A DNA stretch of 31,311 nt from Phycisphaerae bacterium (GCA_020058145.1 JAGVEP010000489.1:1-31311); one strand, 5' to 3'. Shown: positions 8,351 to 14,904, numbered from the stretch's first letter. Program-made: numbers and translations. The notes: generated by a model not told the origin, from the sequence alone.

Positions 8351-9535
8351 GTGGCCAAACGCACCATCGTCACCATGCCGGGCGACGGCATCGGCAAAGT
8401 CGTCCTGCCGGAGTCACTGCGCGTCCTCAAAGTCGTCGGCTTTGACGCCGACTATGTCCATGGCGACATCGGCTGGGATTTCTGGATCAAAGAGGGCAAC
8501 GCCCTGCCGCAACGGACCATCGACCTGCTCGAAAAGCACAAGATCGGCCTATTCGGCGCGATCACGTCAAAAAGCAAGGATAAGGCCGACGCGGAGTTGT
8601 CGGCGGGGCTGAAGGGCAAGGGCTACACGTACTTCAGCCCGATCGTCACCATGCGGCAGCACTTCAACCTCGACGTCTGCATCCGCCCGTGCATCTCGTT
8701 CCCCGGCAATCCGCTGAACTTCATCCGCAAGCAGCCCGGCGGCGGATCCGAGGAACCACGGGTCAACGTCGCCGTCTTCCGCCAGAACACTGAGGGCCTC
8801 TATGCGGGCGTCGAGTGGACTAACCCGCCGGAGCCCGTCCGCAAGGCGTTCGAGTCGCACAAGAAATTCGCGGCGTTCAAAAACGTCCCCCCGTCGGACC
8901 TGTCCGTCTCGCTGCGGATCATCACCCGCGAGGCCAGCCGGCGGATTTGCCACGCGGGGTTCGAGTACGCCAAGAAGTTCGGCTTCAAATCCGTCACGAT
9001 CTGCGAAAAGCCGAATGTCTTGCGCGAAACTTCGGGGATGTTCACCGAGGAGGCCAAACGCGTCGCCAGAGACTTCCCCGGCATCGCGCTGTGGGAAACC
9101 AACATCGACGCCCAGATGATGTGGCTGACGAAGAACCCCGAGGACTACGGCGTCGTCGTGTGCAGCAACATGTTCGGCGACATCGCGTCGGATGCGTTCG
9201 CCGGCCTCGTCGGCGGGCTGGGCTTCGCGTGCAGTGCGAATCTCGGCGAAGAAGTGGCGGTATTTGAGCCGACGCACGGCTCGGCGCCGAAGTACGAGAA
9301 CCTGAATCCGCCGATCGTGAATCCGATCGCGATGATCCTGTCGGCGTGCATGATGCTCGACCATCTCGGCGAAGAGGCCAAGGCGAAGCGGATTCGCGAC
9401 GCCATCGCCGCGGTCGTTGCCGGAGGCAAGGTACGGACGTATGACATGCTGCGCCTCACCGGCGGGCCGGATGTGTTCAGCAAGGGTGCCGCGAATTCGG
9501 CGCAAATGACGGATGCGATTATGGCCCAGCTGTAG
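8351..9535 (+). CDS. Isocitrate/isopropylmalate dehydrogenase family (beta-decarboxylating dehydrogenase)
   Basis: This 394-residue enzyme oxidises and decarboxylates a 2-hydroxy acid with NAD(P). Family features are the MPGDGIG N terminus, FRQNTEGLYAGVEW (catalytic Tyr region), EKPNVLRETSGMF (catalytic Lys), SNMFGDIASDAFAGLVGG (metal-binding Asp) and FEPTHGSAPKY (cofactor loop). The substrate-recognition helix reads YFSPIVTMRQHF: Ser96 and Arg102 match the SxNxxxR pattern of isocitrate dehydrogenases, but the Asn position is Ile98. The ExxLLxxR signature of LeuB is absent. The substrate could be isocitrate, homoisocitrate or a related acid, so no gene symbol is given. The GTG start is chosen for GAGGAG about 6 nt upstream and the ValAlaLysArgThrIle family N terminus. 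Hydro-lyases of the aconitase superfamily lie downstream. The TAG stop lies in a degenerate REP. Confidence 0.85.
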   Translation: MAKRTIVTMPGDGIGKVVLPESLRVLKVVGFDADYVHGDIGWDFWIKEGNALPQRTIDLLEKHKIGLFGAITSKSKDKADAELSAGLKGKGYTYFSPIVTMRQHFNLDVCIRPCISFPGNPLNFIRKQPGGGSEEPRVNVAVFRQNTEGLYAGVEWTNPPEPVRKAFESHKKFAAFKNVPPSDLSVSLRIITREASRRICHAGFEYAKKFGFKSVTICEKPNVLRETSGMFTEEAKRVARDFPGIALWETNIDAQMMWLTKNPEDYGVVVCSNMFGDIASDAFAGLVGGLGFACSANLGEEVAVFEPTHGSAPKYENLNPPIVNPIAMILSACMMLDHLGEEAKAKRIRDAIAAVVAGGKVRTYDMLRLTGGPDVFSKGAANSAQMTDAIMAQL

Positions 9536-9557
9536 CGTTGGCCCCCCGTGCCCAACG
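9532..9557 (+). repeat. Degenerate REP supplying the dehydrogenase stop codon
   Basis: GTAG (9532-9535) begins inside the last Leu codon and its TAG is the stop codon of the dehydrogenase. Arms CGTTGGCC (9536-9543) and GCCCAACG (9550-9557) pair with one mismatch around a CCCCGT loop. Length and layout equal the 26-nt REP unit. Confidence 0.6.
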
Positions 9558-9588
9558 TCGAATGGCCAGAGACGGTACGCCTGGAAAT

Positions 9589-9614
9589 GTAGCGGCCGAC
9601 CCCCGTGTCGGCCG
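9589..9614 (+). repeat. REP upstream of the RAYT gene
   Basis: GTAG 9589-9592, arm CGGCCGAC 9593-9600, loop CCCCGT, arm GTCGGCCG 9607-9614. The stem is a perfect 8 bp. The same sequence recurs exactly at 12277-12302 and 14263-14288. It ends 12 nt before the RAYT start codon. Confidence 0.85.
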
Positions 9615-9626
9615 TTGGAAGCGCAG

Positions 9627-10127
9627 ATGACCTCCGATCGTAAGAAAACGCCCCTTCGCGATCTGCTGACGTACGGCGGCAGCCGCGCGGTACGGCTTGA
9701 TGACTGCGACTACGGCGCCGACGTGGACATTCACGTCACGTTGTGCGCCGAGTGCGGTAAGCCGTTCGAGCGACCAGAGACTGCCCGCCTCGTGTGCGAC
9801 AACGTGGAGTACTACCGCACAAAGCTCGGTTACAGGCTCTATGGGTACTGCCTGATGCCGGACCACCTGCACGTGCTGTTGAGTCCGACGGATTCGCGCG
9901 TACCCGTGAGTCGCTGGCTACGCGAGTTCAAGAGCTTCACGACCAACCGGAACCAGAAGGCGAACGGCGAACCGCATTTATGGCAGCGCTCCGCGCATGA
10001 CCATATTTGCCGCAAGGCGGAAGCAGCAGACGCCGTGTTGAGGTCTATCGTCGAGAACCCGCTACGGGCGGCATTGGTCGAACGTTGGCGGGATTGGCCG
10101 TGGACGAAAGTTTTCATCGAGTTGTAG
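9627..10127 (+). CDS. REP-associated tyrosine transposase (RAYT, IS200/IS605-like HUH fold)
   Basis: This is a 166-residue Y1-transposase-fold protein. The HUH motif is seen in YCLMPDHLHVLL (His80, His82). The family C-terminal block WQRSAHDHICR...ENPLRAALVERWRDWPW is also present. RAYTs are single-copy domesticated relatives of IS200 transposases that cleave and join single-stranded REP DNA at a GTAG/GGAG tetranucleotide. In the E. coli protein the nucleophile is the Tyr of DYIYINPV; the aligned residue here is Ser140 in LRSIVENP, so the usual catalytic Tyr appears to be missing. The ATG at 9627 was chosen because the frame upstream runs through the REP at 9589-9614. The stop TAG lies in a GTAGC sequence. 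The family call is firm; catalytic activity is doubtful. Confidence 0.85.
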   Translation: MTSDRKKTPLRDLLTYGGSRAVRLDDCDYGADVDIHVTLCAECGKPFERPETARLVCDNVEYYRTKLGYRLYGYCLMPDHLHVLLSPTDSRVPVSRWLREFKSFTTNRNQKANGEPHLWQRSAHDHICRKAEAADAVLRSIVENPLRAALVERWRDWPWTKVFIEL

Positions 10128-10205
10128 CAGCCGGCGGGCAGCGCGGCCCGGCGAGGCTGCCGGCCATCGACGTTGCGCAGACAGCGCGCGGTTGCCGGGC
10201 GCCTA

Positions 10206-10231
10206 CGGCCGACTCGGGGGTCGGCCGCTAC
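10206..10231 (-). repeat. REP downstream of the RAYT gene, inverted
   Basis: Read on the - strand: GTAG (10231-10228), arm CGGCCGAC, loop CCCCGA, arm GTCGGCCG ending at 10206. It faces the copy at 9589-9614. Two further GCCGCTAC fragments follow within 50 nt, suggesting decayed extra copies before the HD gene. Confidence 0.8.
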
Positions 10232-10289
10232 ATTTCCAGGCCAGCCGCTACCGTTCCAGCCGCGTGGCCGCTACCTATTGGAGATTGAA

Positions 10290-10865
10290 GTGATCACCGA
10301 CTCAGACATCCAAAAGCTCCTCGGCTCCGTCTTGGAGCGCATCGCTAACAAGGATCTTCGCCAGAAGGTCGTCAAGGTCTGGCTCCTCGCCTGCGAGCGC
10401 GGCGGGTGGTCCAACGTGGACCAGCTCAAGAACATGCCGTTCACGCTGCTGGCGAACACCCACGGCATCAACTTCATCGAGCACACAATCGCCGTTACGG
10501 AGGGGGCGTACGGGCTCGCCAAGGCGCAGGAGAACGCCTACAAAAAGCTGCCGTATAAGGTCGATTACGATCGGCTGCTCGCGGGCGGGCTGCTGCACGA
10601 CGTCGGCAAGCTGCTGGAGACCGAGCCGGACGGGAAAGGCGGCTACAAGAAAAGCCGTTCCGGCGCCTGCACGCGGCACCCGGTCTCCGGCACGGCACTT
10701 GCTTACGAAGTCGGGCTGCGGGACGAGATGTTGAACACCATCGCGTGCCACGCGAAAGAGGGCGAAGGCGCCCCGAAATGCCTCGAAACGGTGCTGATCC
10801 ATCAGGCGGACTTCGCGACGTTTGATCCGCTGGTTATGCTGGAAAAAGGTACACTTATTCAGTAG
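10290..10865 (+). CDS. HD-domain metal-dependent phosphohydrolase-like protein
   Basis: This 191-residue cytosolic protein has an HD domain. Likely metal ligands are His65 (FIEHTIAV), His103-Asp104 in LLHDVGK, His130 (CTRHPVSG), His154 (ACHAKEG) and Asp174 (HQADFATFDP). HD proteins hydrolyse phosphate esters or cyclic nucleotides; the substrate here is unknown. The GTG start is preferred for GGAGA at 10280-10284. An in-frame extension to 10173 would translate REP sequence and is rejected. The C terminus (VMLEKGTLIQ) runs directly into a repeat hairpin and may have been trimmed or replaced by that insertion. It sits between the dehydrogenase and hydro-lyase genes on the same strand, but no functional link is evident. 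Confidence 0.75.
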   Translation: MITDSDIQKLLGSVLERIANKDLRQKVVKVWLLACERGGWSNVDQLKNMPFTLLANTHGINFIEHTIAVTEGAYGLAKAQENAYKKLPYKVDYDRLLAGGLLHDVGKLLETEPDGKGGYKKSRSGACTRHPVSGTALAYEVGLRDEMLNTIACHAKEGEGAPKCLETVLIHQADFATFDPLVMLEKGTLIQ

Positions 10866-10870
10866 AAATT

Positions 10871-10950
10871 AACCACAGAGGCACAGAGACACAGAGCGGA
10901 CAGGTACGTTTGGGGCCGCTTTCTCTGTGCCTCTGTGCCTCTGTGGTTTT
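10871..10950 (+). terminator. Long CACAGAG-type hairpin with T-tract
   Basis: Arms at 10871-10896 and 10923-10948, each 26 nt, pair with a single mismatch around a 26-nt loop. Each arm is built from repeats of AGGCACAGAG and begins or ends with AACCACAG/CTGTGGTT. Six or more T residues follow the right arm. It starts 6 nt after the HD stop and could terminate that transcript, with the fused hydro-lyase starting 25 nt later. It may equally be a dispersed repeat that happens to form a terminator. Confidence 0.6.
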
Positions 10951-10974
10951 TTCGACGATACGTTGGAGTAATTC

Positions 10975-12840
10975 ATGGGCAAGACGATTATCGAGAAAAT
11001 TCTGGGTAACCACGCCGGGCGCGAAGTGGTCCCCGGCGATATGGTGGACGTGCAGATCGACGCACGCGTGGCCCGCGACTTCGGCGGCGCCAACGTGGTC
11101 AAGAACCTCAAGGACAACGGGCTCGGCATCGCCGACCCGCAGCGGACGTTCTTCACGTTCGACTGCAACCCCGGCGGGTCGGACCAGAAGTACGCGGCGA
11201 ATCAGCAGCAGTGCCGCGTGTTCGCCCGCGAGCAGGGCATCCGCGTCTACGACGTGGACGCCGGCATCGGCACGCACCTGGCGATCGACGCCGGCCTGGT
11301 CGGCCCCGGCGAGACCTTTGTCTCGACCGATTCGCACGCGAACATCCTCGGCGCGATCGGGGCCTTCGGGCAGGGCATGGGCGACCAGGATATCGCGCAC
11401 GCGTTTGCACATGGCGCGGTGTGGTTCACCGTGCCGCCGACGATTCGGATTGAGCTAAAGGGCGTGCCGTCGCGGACCGCGACGCCGAAGGACGTGACGC
11501 TCGCGATTATCAAGCACTTCGGGGCGAGCGGGCTGCTGGACCATGCGGCGGAGGTTTACGGTCCGTACGTTGACCAGCTCGACCTCGCGGGCCGCGTGAC
11601 GATCGCTTCAATGTGTACCGAGGCGGGCGGGATCATCATCCTGTTCCCGCCGAACCAGGCGGTGATCGATTTCTGCCGGAAGGCGCGGGAGGAGAATCAC
11701 GGGCGGGACGCCCGTGCCACCCAGCCGGCGTACGCCGACCCCGACGCGGTGTACGCCCAGACCGTGACGATCGATATCGCCGGTCTGACGCCGTTGATTG
11801 CCAAGCCGGGGCAGCCCGAGGACGTGATTCCGGTGAGCGAGGTGCGCGGCACGAAAGTCGATTCGGTGTTCATCGGCTCGTGTACCAACGGGCGCTACGA
11901 GGACATCGCCGCCGCCGCCCGCGTGCTGAAGGGTCGCAAGGTCGCTCCTGGCGTCGTGCTCAAAGTCGTGCCGGCGACCGACGCGGTTTGGCGGAAATTG
12001 ATGGACGATGGCGTCTTCGCGATCTACAAGGACGCGGGCGCGCTCATCAGCAACGCCGGCTGTGGCGGGTGTGCCGCTGGTCAGATTGGCCAAAACGGTC
12101 CCGGCGAAGTGACGGTCAGCACCGGCAACCGCAATTTTCCCGGCAAGCAGGGCAAGGGCGCGGTGTATCTCGCATCGCCGGAGACGGCGGCGGCGACGGC
12201 GATCGCGGGCATGATCACGACGGTGGATGCGATTCCGGCGGAGCCGGTGGTGTTCAAGTGCGGCACCGGCCGGAATGTAGCGGCCGACCCCCGTGTCGGC
12301 CGTAGTGAGCAAGTAGCCCACGTCGGCCACGGGGAGCCGACGCCACAGGGCAAGCCCACCAAGGTCAAAGGCCGCGTCTGGGTCATCCACCAGGACAACA
12401 TCGACACGGACATGATCTTCCACAACCGCTACCTGACCATCACTGACATCAAGGAGATGGGCAAATACGCCTTCGACAACTTGAAGGGCTGGGAGGATTT
12501 CGCCAAGAAAGCCAAGCCCGGCGACATCGTCGTCACAGGCAAGAACTTCGGCTGCGGCAGCTCGCGGCAGCAGGCGGTGGACTGCTTCCTGTCGCTGGGC
12601 ATCGCGGCGATCGTGGCGGAGTCGTTCGGTGCCATCTACGAACGGAACGCGATCAACGCCGGTCTGGCGATCATGCGGGGGCCGCTGGTTGGAACAGACC
12701 TGAAGGACGGCGAGGAAGTCGAGGTCGATTTTGCGACCGGCGTGGTCCGGCTCGCGAAAGGCCAAGAAGTCCGCGGCAAACCGTTTTCCAACGCGCAACT
12801 GAAGATCTACGAGCGCGGTGGCTTGCTCGTTAAGATGTAG
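10975..12840 (+). CDS. Fused large+small subunit hydro-lyase of the aconitase/IPM isomerase superfamily
   Basis: The 621-residue protein joins a LeuC-like domain (about 1-430) to a LeuD-like domain (about 465-621). The cluster Cys ligands C303 (SCTNGR), C363 and C366 (AGCGGCA) have aconitase spacing, so a [4Fe-4S] cluster is expected. FVSTDSHANILGAIGAF and VTGKNFGCGSSRQQAVDC are substrate-site motifs. It should catalyse reversible dehydration-hydration of a tricarboxylate or alkylmalate. The small-domain specificity loop reads DTDMIFHNRYLTITD, which does not settle the substrate. Two dispersed repeats lie in frame: a GRDARAT palindrome at residues 242-249, and a REP at about 434-443 in the inter-domain linker. 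The ATG has GGAG 6 nt upstream. The stop TAG is part of a third REP. Homoaconitase, IPM isomerase or an aconitase substitute are all possible. Confidence 0.83.
   Translation: MGKTIIEKILGNHAGREVVPGDMVDVQIDARVARDFGGANVVKNLKDNGLGIADPQRTFFTFDCNPGGSDQKYAANQQQCRVFAREQGIRVYDVDAGIGTHLAIDAGLVGPGETFVSTDSHANILGAIGAFGQGMGDQDIAHAFAHGAVWFTVPPTIRIELKGVPSRTATPKDVTLAIIKHFGASGLLDHAAEVYGPYVDQLDLAGRVTIASMCTEAGGIIILFPPNQAVIDFCRKAREENHGRDARATQPAYADPDAVYAQTVTIDIAGLTPLIAKPGQPEDVIPVSEVRGTKVDSVFIGSCTNGRYEDIAAAARVLKGRKVAPGVVLKVVPATDAVWRKLMDDGVFAIYKDAGALISNAGCGGCAAGQIGQNGPGEVTVSTGNRNFPGKQGKGAVYLASPETAAATAIAGMITTVDAIPAEPVVFKCGTGRNVAADPRVGRSEQVAHVGHGEPTPQGKPTKVKGRVWVIHQDNIDTDMIFHNRYLTITDIKEMGKYAFDNLKGWEDFAKKAKPGDIVVTGKNFGCGSSRQQAVDCFLSLGIAAIVAESFGAIYERNAINAGLAIMRGPLVGTDLKDGEEVEVDFATGVVRLAKGQEVRGKPFSNAQLKIYERGGLLVKM
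11698..11716 (+). repeat. GRDARAT palindrome inside the hydro-lyase gene
   Basis: CACGGGCG (11698-11705) and CGCCCGTG (11709-11716) form a perfect 8-bp stem with a GGA loop. In frame it encodes His-Gly-Arg-Asp-Ala-Arg, followed by Ala-Thr. It sits after the FCRKAREEN segment, where the second LeuC-like protein in this window (12974-14236) has no counterpart. Confidence 0.65.
12277..12302 (+). repeat. REP in the linker of the fused hydro-lyase
   Basis: GTAG 12277-12280, arm CGGCCGAC 12281-12288, loop CCCCGT, arm GTCGGCCG 12295-12302. It is identical to the RAYT-flanking copy. It is read as NVAADPRVGR, so the TAG of the head is out of frame. A decayed second copy (GTAGCCCACGTCGGCCACGG) follows from about 12312. 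Confidence 0.85.
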
Positions 12841-12862
12841 CGGCCGGGCTCTGTCCCGGCCG
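12837..12862 (+). repeat. REP supplying the stop codon of the fused hydro-lyase
   Basis: GTAG 12837-12840 contains the TAG stop (12838-12840). Arms CGGCCGGG 12841-12848 and CCCGGCCG 12855-12862 pair perfectly around CTCTGT. The same unit recurs at 14233-14258 at the LeuC stop. Confidence 0.85.
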
Positions 12863-12892
12863 TAACATTGGCCCCCCGAGGCCGACGCAGCC

Positions 12893-12959
12893 GTAGGGTG
12901 GGCATTGCCCACCAACCACGGCGCGACAGGAACATATTGGTGGGCAATGCCCACCCTAC
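12893..12959 (+). repeat. Perfect 23-bp inverted repeat made of two GTAGGGTGGGC units
   Basis: The left arm is 12893-12915 and the right arm 12937-12959; they are exact reverse complements separated by 21 nt. Each arm is itself a palindrome (GGTGGGC, ATT or AAT, GCCCACC) and starts from its outer end with GTAG, as REPs do. This looks like a head-to-head pair of a second REP family. It ends 14 nt before the LeuC start codon. Confidence 0.85.
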
Positions 12960-12973
12960 ACAGAGAGCTTCTT

Positions 12974-14236
12974 ATGGCACAAACGTTCGCCCAAAAAGTC
13001 CTTGCTCGATCGGCCGGCCGGCCCCAGGTCGCCGTCGGGCAGATCGTGACCGTCAAACCCGCCCACCTGCTGACGCACGACAACACGTCGGCGATCGTCG
13101 GCAAGATCGATAAGGACCTCGCCGAGGTCGGCCTGGTCCGCCGCGACCTGCCGATCATCGTGCTCGATCACGTGGTCCCCGCGTTGGACGAAAAAACCGC
13201 CAGGGGCCACGCGAAGGTGCGAAAATTCGTCGAAAAGTACGGCGTGGAGAACTTCTACGACGTCGGCGAGGGCATCTGCCACCAGATCGTCGTCGAGAAG
13301 GGCCACGCAAAGCCCGGCACGATCATCGTCGGCAGCGATTCGCACACCTGCTCGTACGGGGCCGTCGGGTGCTTCGCGACCGGCATCGACCGGACGGAGG
13401 CCGCCGCCCTGCTGCTCACTGGCGAGACGTGGCTCAAGGTGCCGCCGACGATCAAGATCACGCTGCGGGGCCAGTTCACGCCGGGCGTCAGCGCGAAAGA
13501 CCTGGTGCTCCGCATCATCGGCGACATCGGGGCCGATGGGGCGGACTACGCCGCCGTCGAGTTCCACGGCGATGTCAAGAACCTGTCGATCGAAGAGCGG
13601 TTCACGATCGCGAACATGGGCGTGGAGATGGGTGCGAAAATCGCCGTCTTCCCGGTCGATGAGCGAACGGTGGAGTATTTGTTTTCGGCGGGCGTGAAAC
13701 GCGACCAGTACCAAGCGCTATGGGCCGACCCAGACGCGGAGTACGCCCGCGAGTTAACGTACGACCTGGCCGAACTGGAGCCGGTCGTCGCGGCACCGCA
13801 CACCGTGGATAACGTGTTCCCGGTCTCGAAATTCGCCGGCCAGAAGATCAGCCAATGCCTGCTGGGCACGTGTACGAACGGCCGGCTGAGCGACCTGCGC
13901 GAGGCGGCGGCGGTGCTCAAGGGTCGGCGAATTTCAAAGAAAGTGCGTTTTCTGGTGCTGCCCGCGTCGCGGAGCGTATACGACGAGGCGCTGACGGACG
14001 GCACGCTGCTGACGTTGCTCAAGGCCGGGGCGACGATCCTGCCGCCCGGCTGCGGGCCGTGCCTCGGTGCGCATCAGGGTGTGCTCGCACCCGGCGAAGT
14101 GTGTTTGTCGACCTCGAACCGGAATTTCAAAGGCCGCATGGGCTGCAAAGAGGGCGAAGTCTACCTCGCCAGCCCGGCGACCGTGGCGGCGTCGGCGATA
14201 CATGGCGTCATCACCGACCCGCGGAAGGAACTGTAG
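12974..14236 (+). CDS. leuC: Aconitase/3-isopropylmalate dehydratase family, large subunit (LeuC-like)
   Basis: This 420-residue protein is the catalytic large subunit that partners the LeuD-like small subunit encoded downstream. Cluster ligands are C300 (GTCTNGR), C360 and C363 (PPGCGPCLG). Substrate and cluster surroundings VGSDSHTCSYGAVGCFATG and LSTSNRNFKGRMG are typical. At about 420 residues it matches the archaeal/thermophilic-type LeuC/homoaconitase group rather than the about 466-residue E. coli LeuC. In leucine synthesis it would convert 2-isopropylmalate to 3-isopropylmalate; a homoaconitase role is an alternative, so the symbol is tentative. The ATG at 12974 is chosen because upstream codons read through the inverted repeat. 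The leader AGAGAGCTTCTTATG closely matches that of the small-subunit gene. The stop is provided by a REP. Confidence 0.85.
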   Translation: MAQTFAQKVLARSAGRPQVAVGQIVTVKPAHLLTHDNTSAIVGKIDKDLAEVGLVRRDLPIIVLDHVVPALDEKTARGHAKVRKFVEKYGVENFYDVGEGICHQIVVEKGHAKPGTIIVGSDSHTCSYGAVGCFATGIDRTEAAALLLTGETWLKVPPTIKITLRGQFTPGVSAKDLVLRIIGDIGADGADYAAVEFHGDVKNLSIEERFTIANMGVEMGAKIAVFPVDERTVEYLFSAGVKRDQYQALWADPDAEYARELTYDLAELEPVVAAPHTVDNVFPVSKFAGQKISQCLLGTCTNGRLSDLREAAAVLKGRRISKKVRFLVLPASRSVYDEALTDGTLLTLLKAGATILPPGCGPCLGAHQGVLAPGEVCLSTSNRNFKGRMGCKEGEVYLASPATVAASAIHGVITDPRKEL

Positions 14237-14396
14237 CGGCCGGGCTCTGTCCCGGCCGGAATGTAGCGGCCGACCCCCGTGTCGGCCGTAGGACACCGGC
14301 GATTTGCCGGTGCCCCACCAATGTAGCAGCCGACCTCCTGGTCGGTCGTTCGAGGAGTGGCGGCCCAACACGGCCGAGCAGGAGTTCGGCCGCTAC
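14233..14396 (+). repeat. REP cluster filling the leuC-leuD gap
   Basis: Four REPs and one other hairpin occupy nearly the whole 176-nt gap. + strand REPs lie at 14233-14258 (arms CGGCCGGG/CCCGGCCG; the head contains the LeuC TAG), 14263-14288 (CGGCCGAC/GTCGGCCG) and 14323-14348 (degenerate, CCGAC/GTCGG core). A - strand copy lies at 14371-14396 (CGGCCGAA/CTCGGCCG). Between them CACCGGC 14294-14300 pairs with GCCGGTG 14306-14312 around GATTT. Alternating orientations resemble bacterial interspersed mosaic elements and could stabilise or attenuate the intergenic mRNA. Confidence 0.85.
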
Positions 14397-14412
14397 GAGC
14401 GGAGAGCCTCTT

Positions 14413-14904
14413 ATGAAAATTTGGAAATACGGCGACGACATCAACACGGACATGCTTTTCCCCGGCAAATACACGTACACGTGCGCGACGCCGGACGAGA
14501 TTAAGCCCCACCTGCTGGAAGACCTCGACGCGACATTTGCGCAGGCCGTGCAGGCGGGCGACGTGCTCGTCGCGGGCCGCAACTTCGGCTGCGGCAGCTC
14601 GCGCGAGCAGCCGGTTGTCGGCCTCAAGGCCGTCGGCGTCGCGGCGATCGTCGCCAAGGGCTTCGCCCGCATCTTCTACCGCGCGGCGATTAACCAGGGG
14701 TTGCTGCTAATCGAATGTGCCGAGGCAGTCGACGCGTATAAGGACGGCAGCACCGTCTCGATCGACGCCGCTGGCGGCAAGGTTTCGGTGGACGGCAAGA
14801 CCTACTCGTTCCCCAAGCTCCCGCCGGAGATCATGGCCATCTGTGACGCCGGCGGACTGCTGGAATATACGCGCAAGAAGCTGAAGGGGCGTAAAGTCGG
14901 CTGA
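14413..14904 (+). CDS. leuD: Aconitase/3-isopropylmalate dehydratase family, small subunit (LeuD-like)
   Basis: The 163-residue swivelling-domain subunit completes the hydro-lyase with the large subunit encoded just upstream. It starts with the family N terminus MKIWKYGDDINTDMLFPGKY and carries the substrate-binding loop NFGCGSSREQPV. Its length is normal for stand-alone LeuD-type subunits. The specificity loop after the NTD motif reads LFPGKYTYTC, which matches neither the YLRT nor the YLVY pattern reported for methanogen homoaconitase and IPM isomerase as I recall them, so the substrate is open. GGAGAG lies about 7 nt upstream of the ATG. Only REP sequence separates it from leuC, so co-transcription is likely. 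Confidence 0.86.
   Translation: MKIWKYGDDINTDMLFPGKYTYTCATPDEIKPHLLEDLDATFAQAVQAGDVLVAGRNFGCGSSREQPVVGLKAVGVAAIVAKGFARIFYRAAINQGLLLIECAEAVDAYKDGSTVSIDAAGGKVSVDGKTYSFPKLPPEIMAICDAGGLLEYTRKKLKGRKVG

Larger units (their letters stand above)
9589..10231 (+). mobile_element. REP-RAYT-REP module (REPtron-like)
   Basis: A RAYT gene lies between two REPs in inverted orientation: + strand copy at 9589-9614, - strand copy at 10206-10231. Both have the GTAG head and almost the same stem (CGGCCGAC/GTCGGCCG; loops CCCCGT and CCCCGA), and the outer flanks are also alike (AAAT before each head). RAYTs are known to be flanked by inverted REPs whose GTAG/GGAG foot they recognise. The module separates the dehydrogenase from the HD gene. 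Confidence 0.75.

Noticed and set aside
8351..9535. Assignment of the dehydrogenase as leuB
   Set aside because: The ExxLLxxR substrate helix of isopropylmalate dehydrogenase is absent; Ser96 and Arg102 fit isocitrate-type enzymes better.
10173..10289. N-terminal extension of the HD protein
   Set aside because: The extra codons translate the REP at 10206-10231 and have no family similarity; GTG 10290 has a better Shine-Dalgarno.
346..13158. Long open frames antisense to the + strand genes (for example 346-1569, 1746-3542, 4406-5488, 6348-7664, 11608-13158 on the - strand)
   Set aside because: They mirror the GC-rich third positions of well-supported genes, are rich in Arg, Gly, His and Pro, and have no recognisable motifs.
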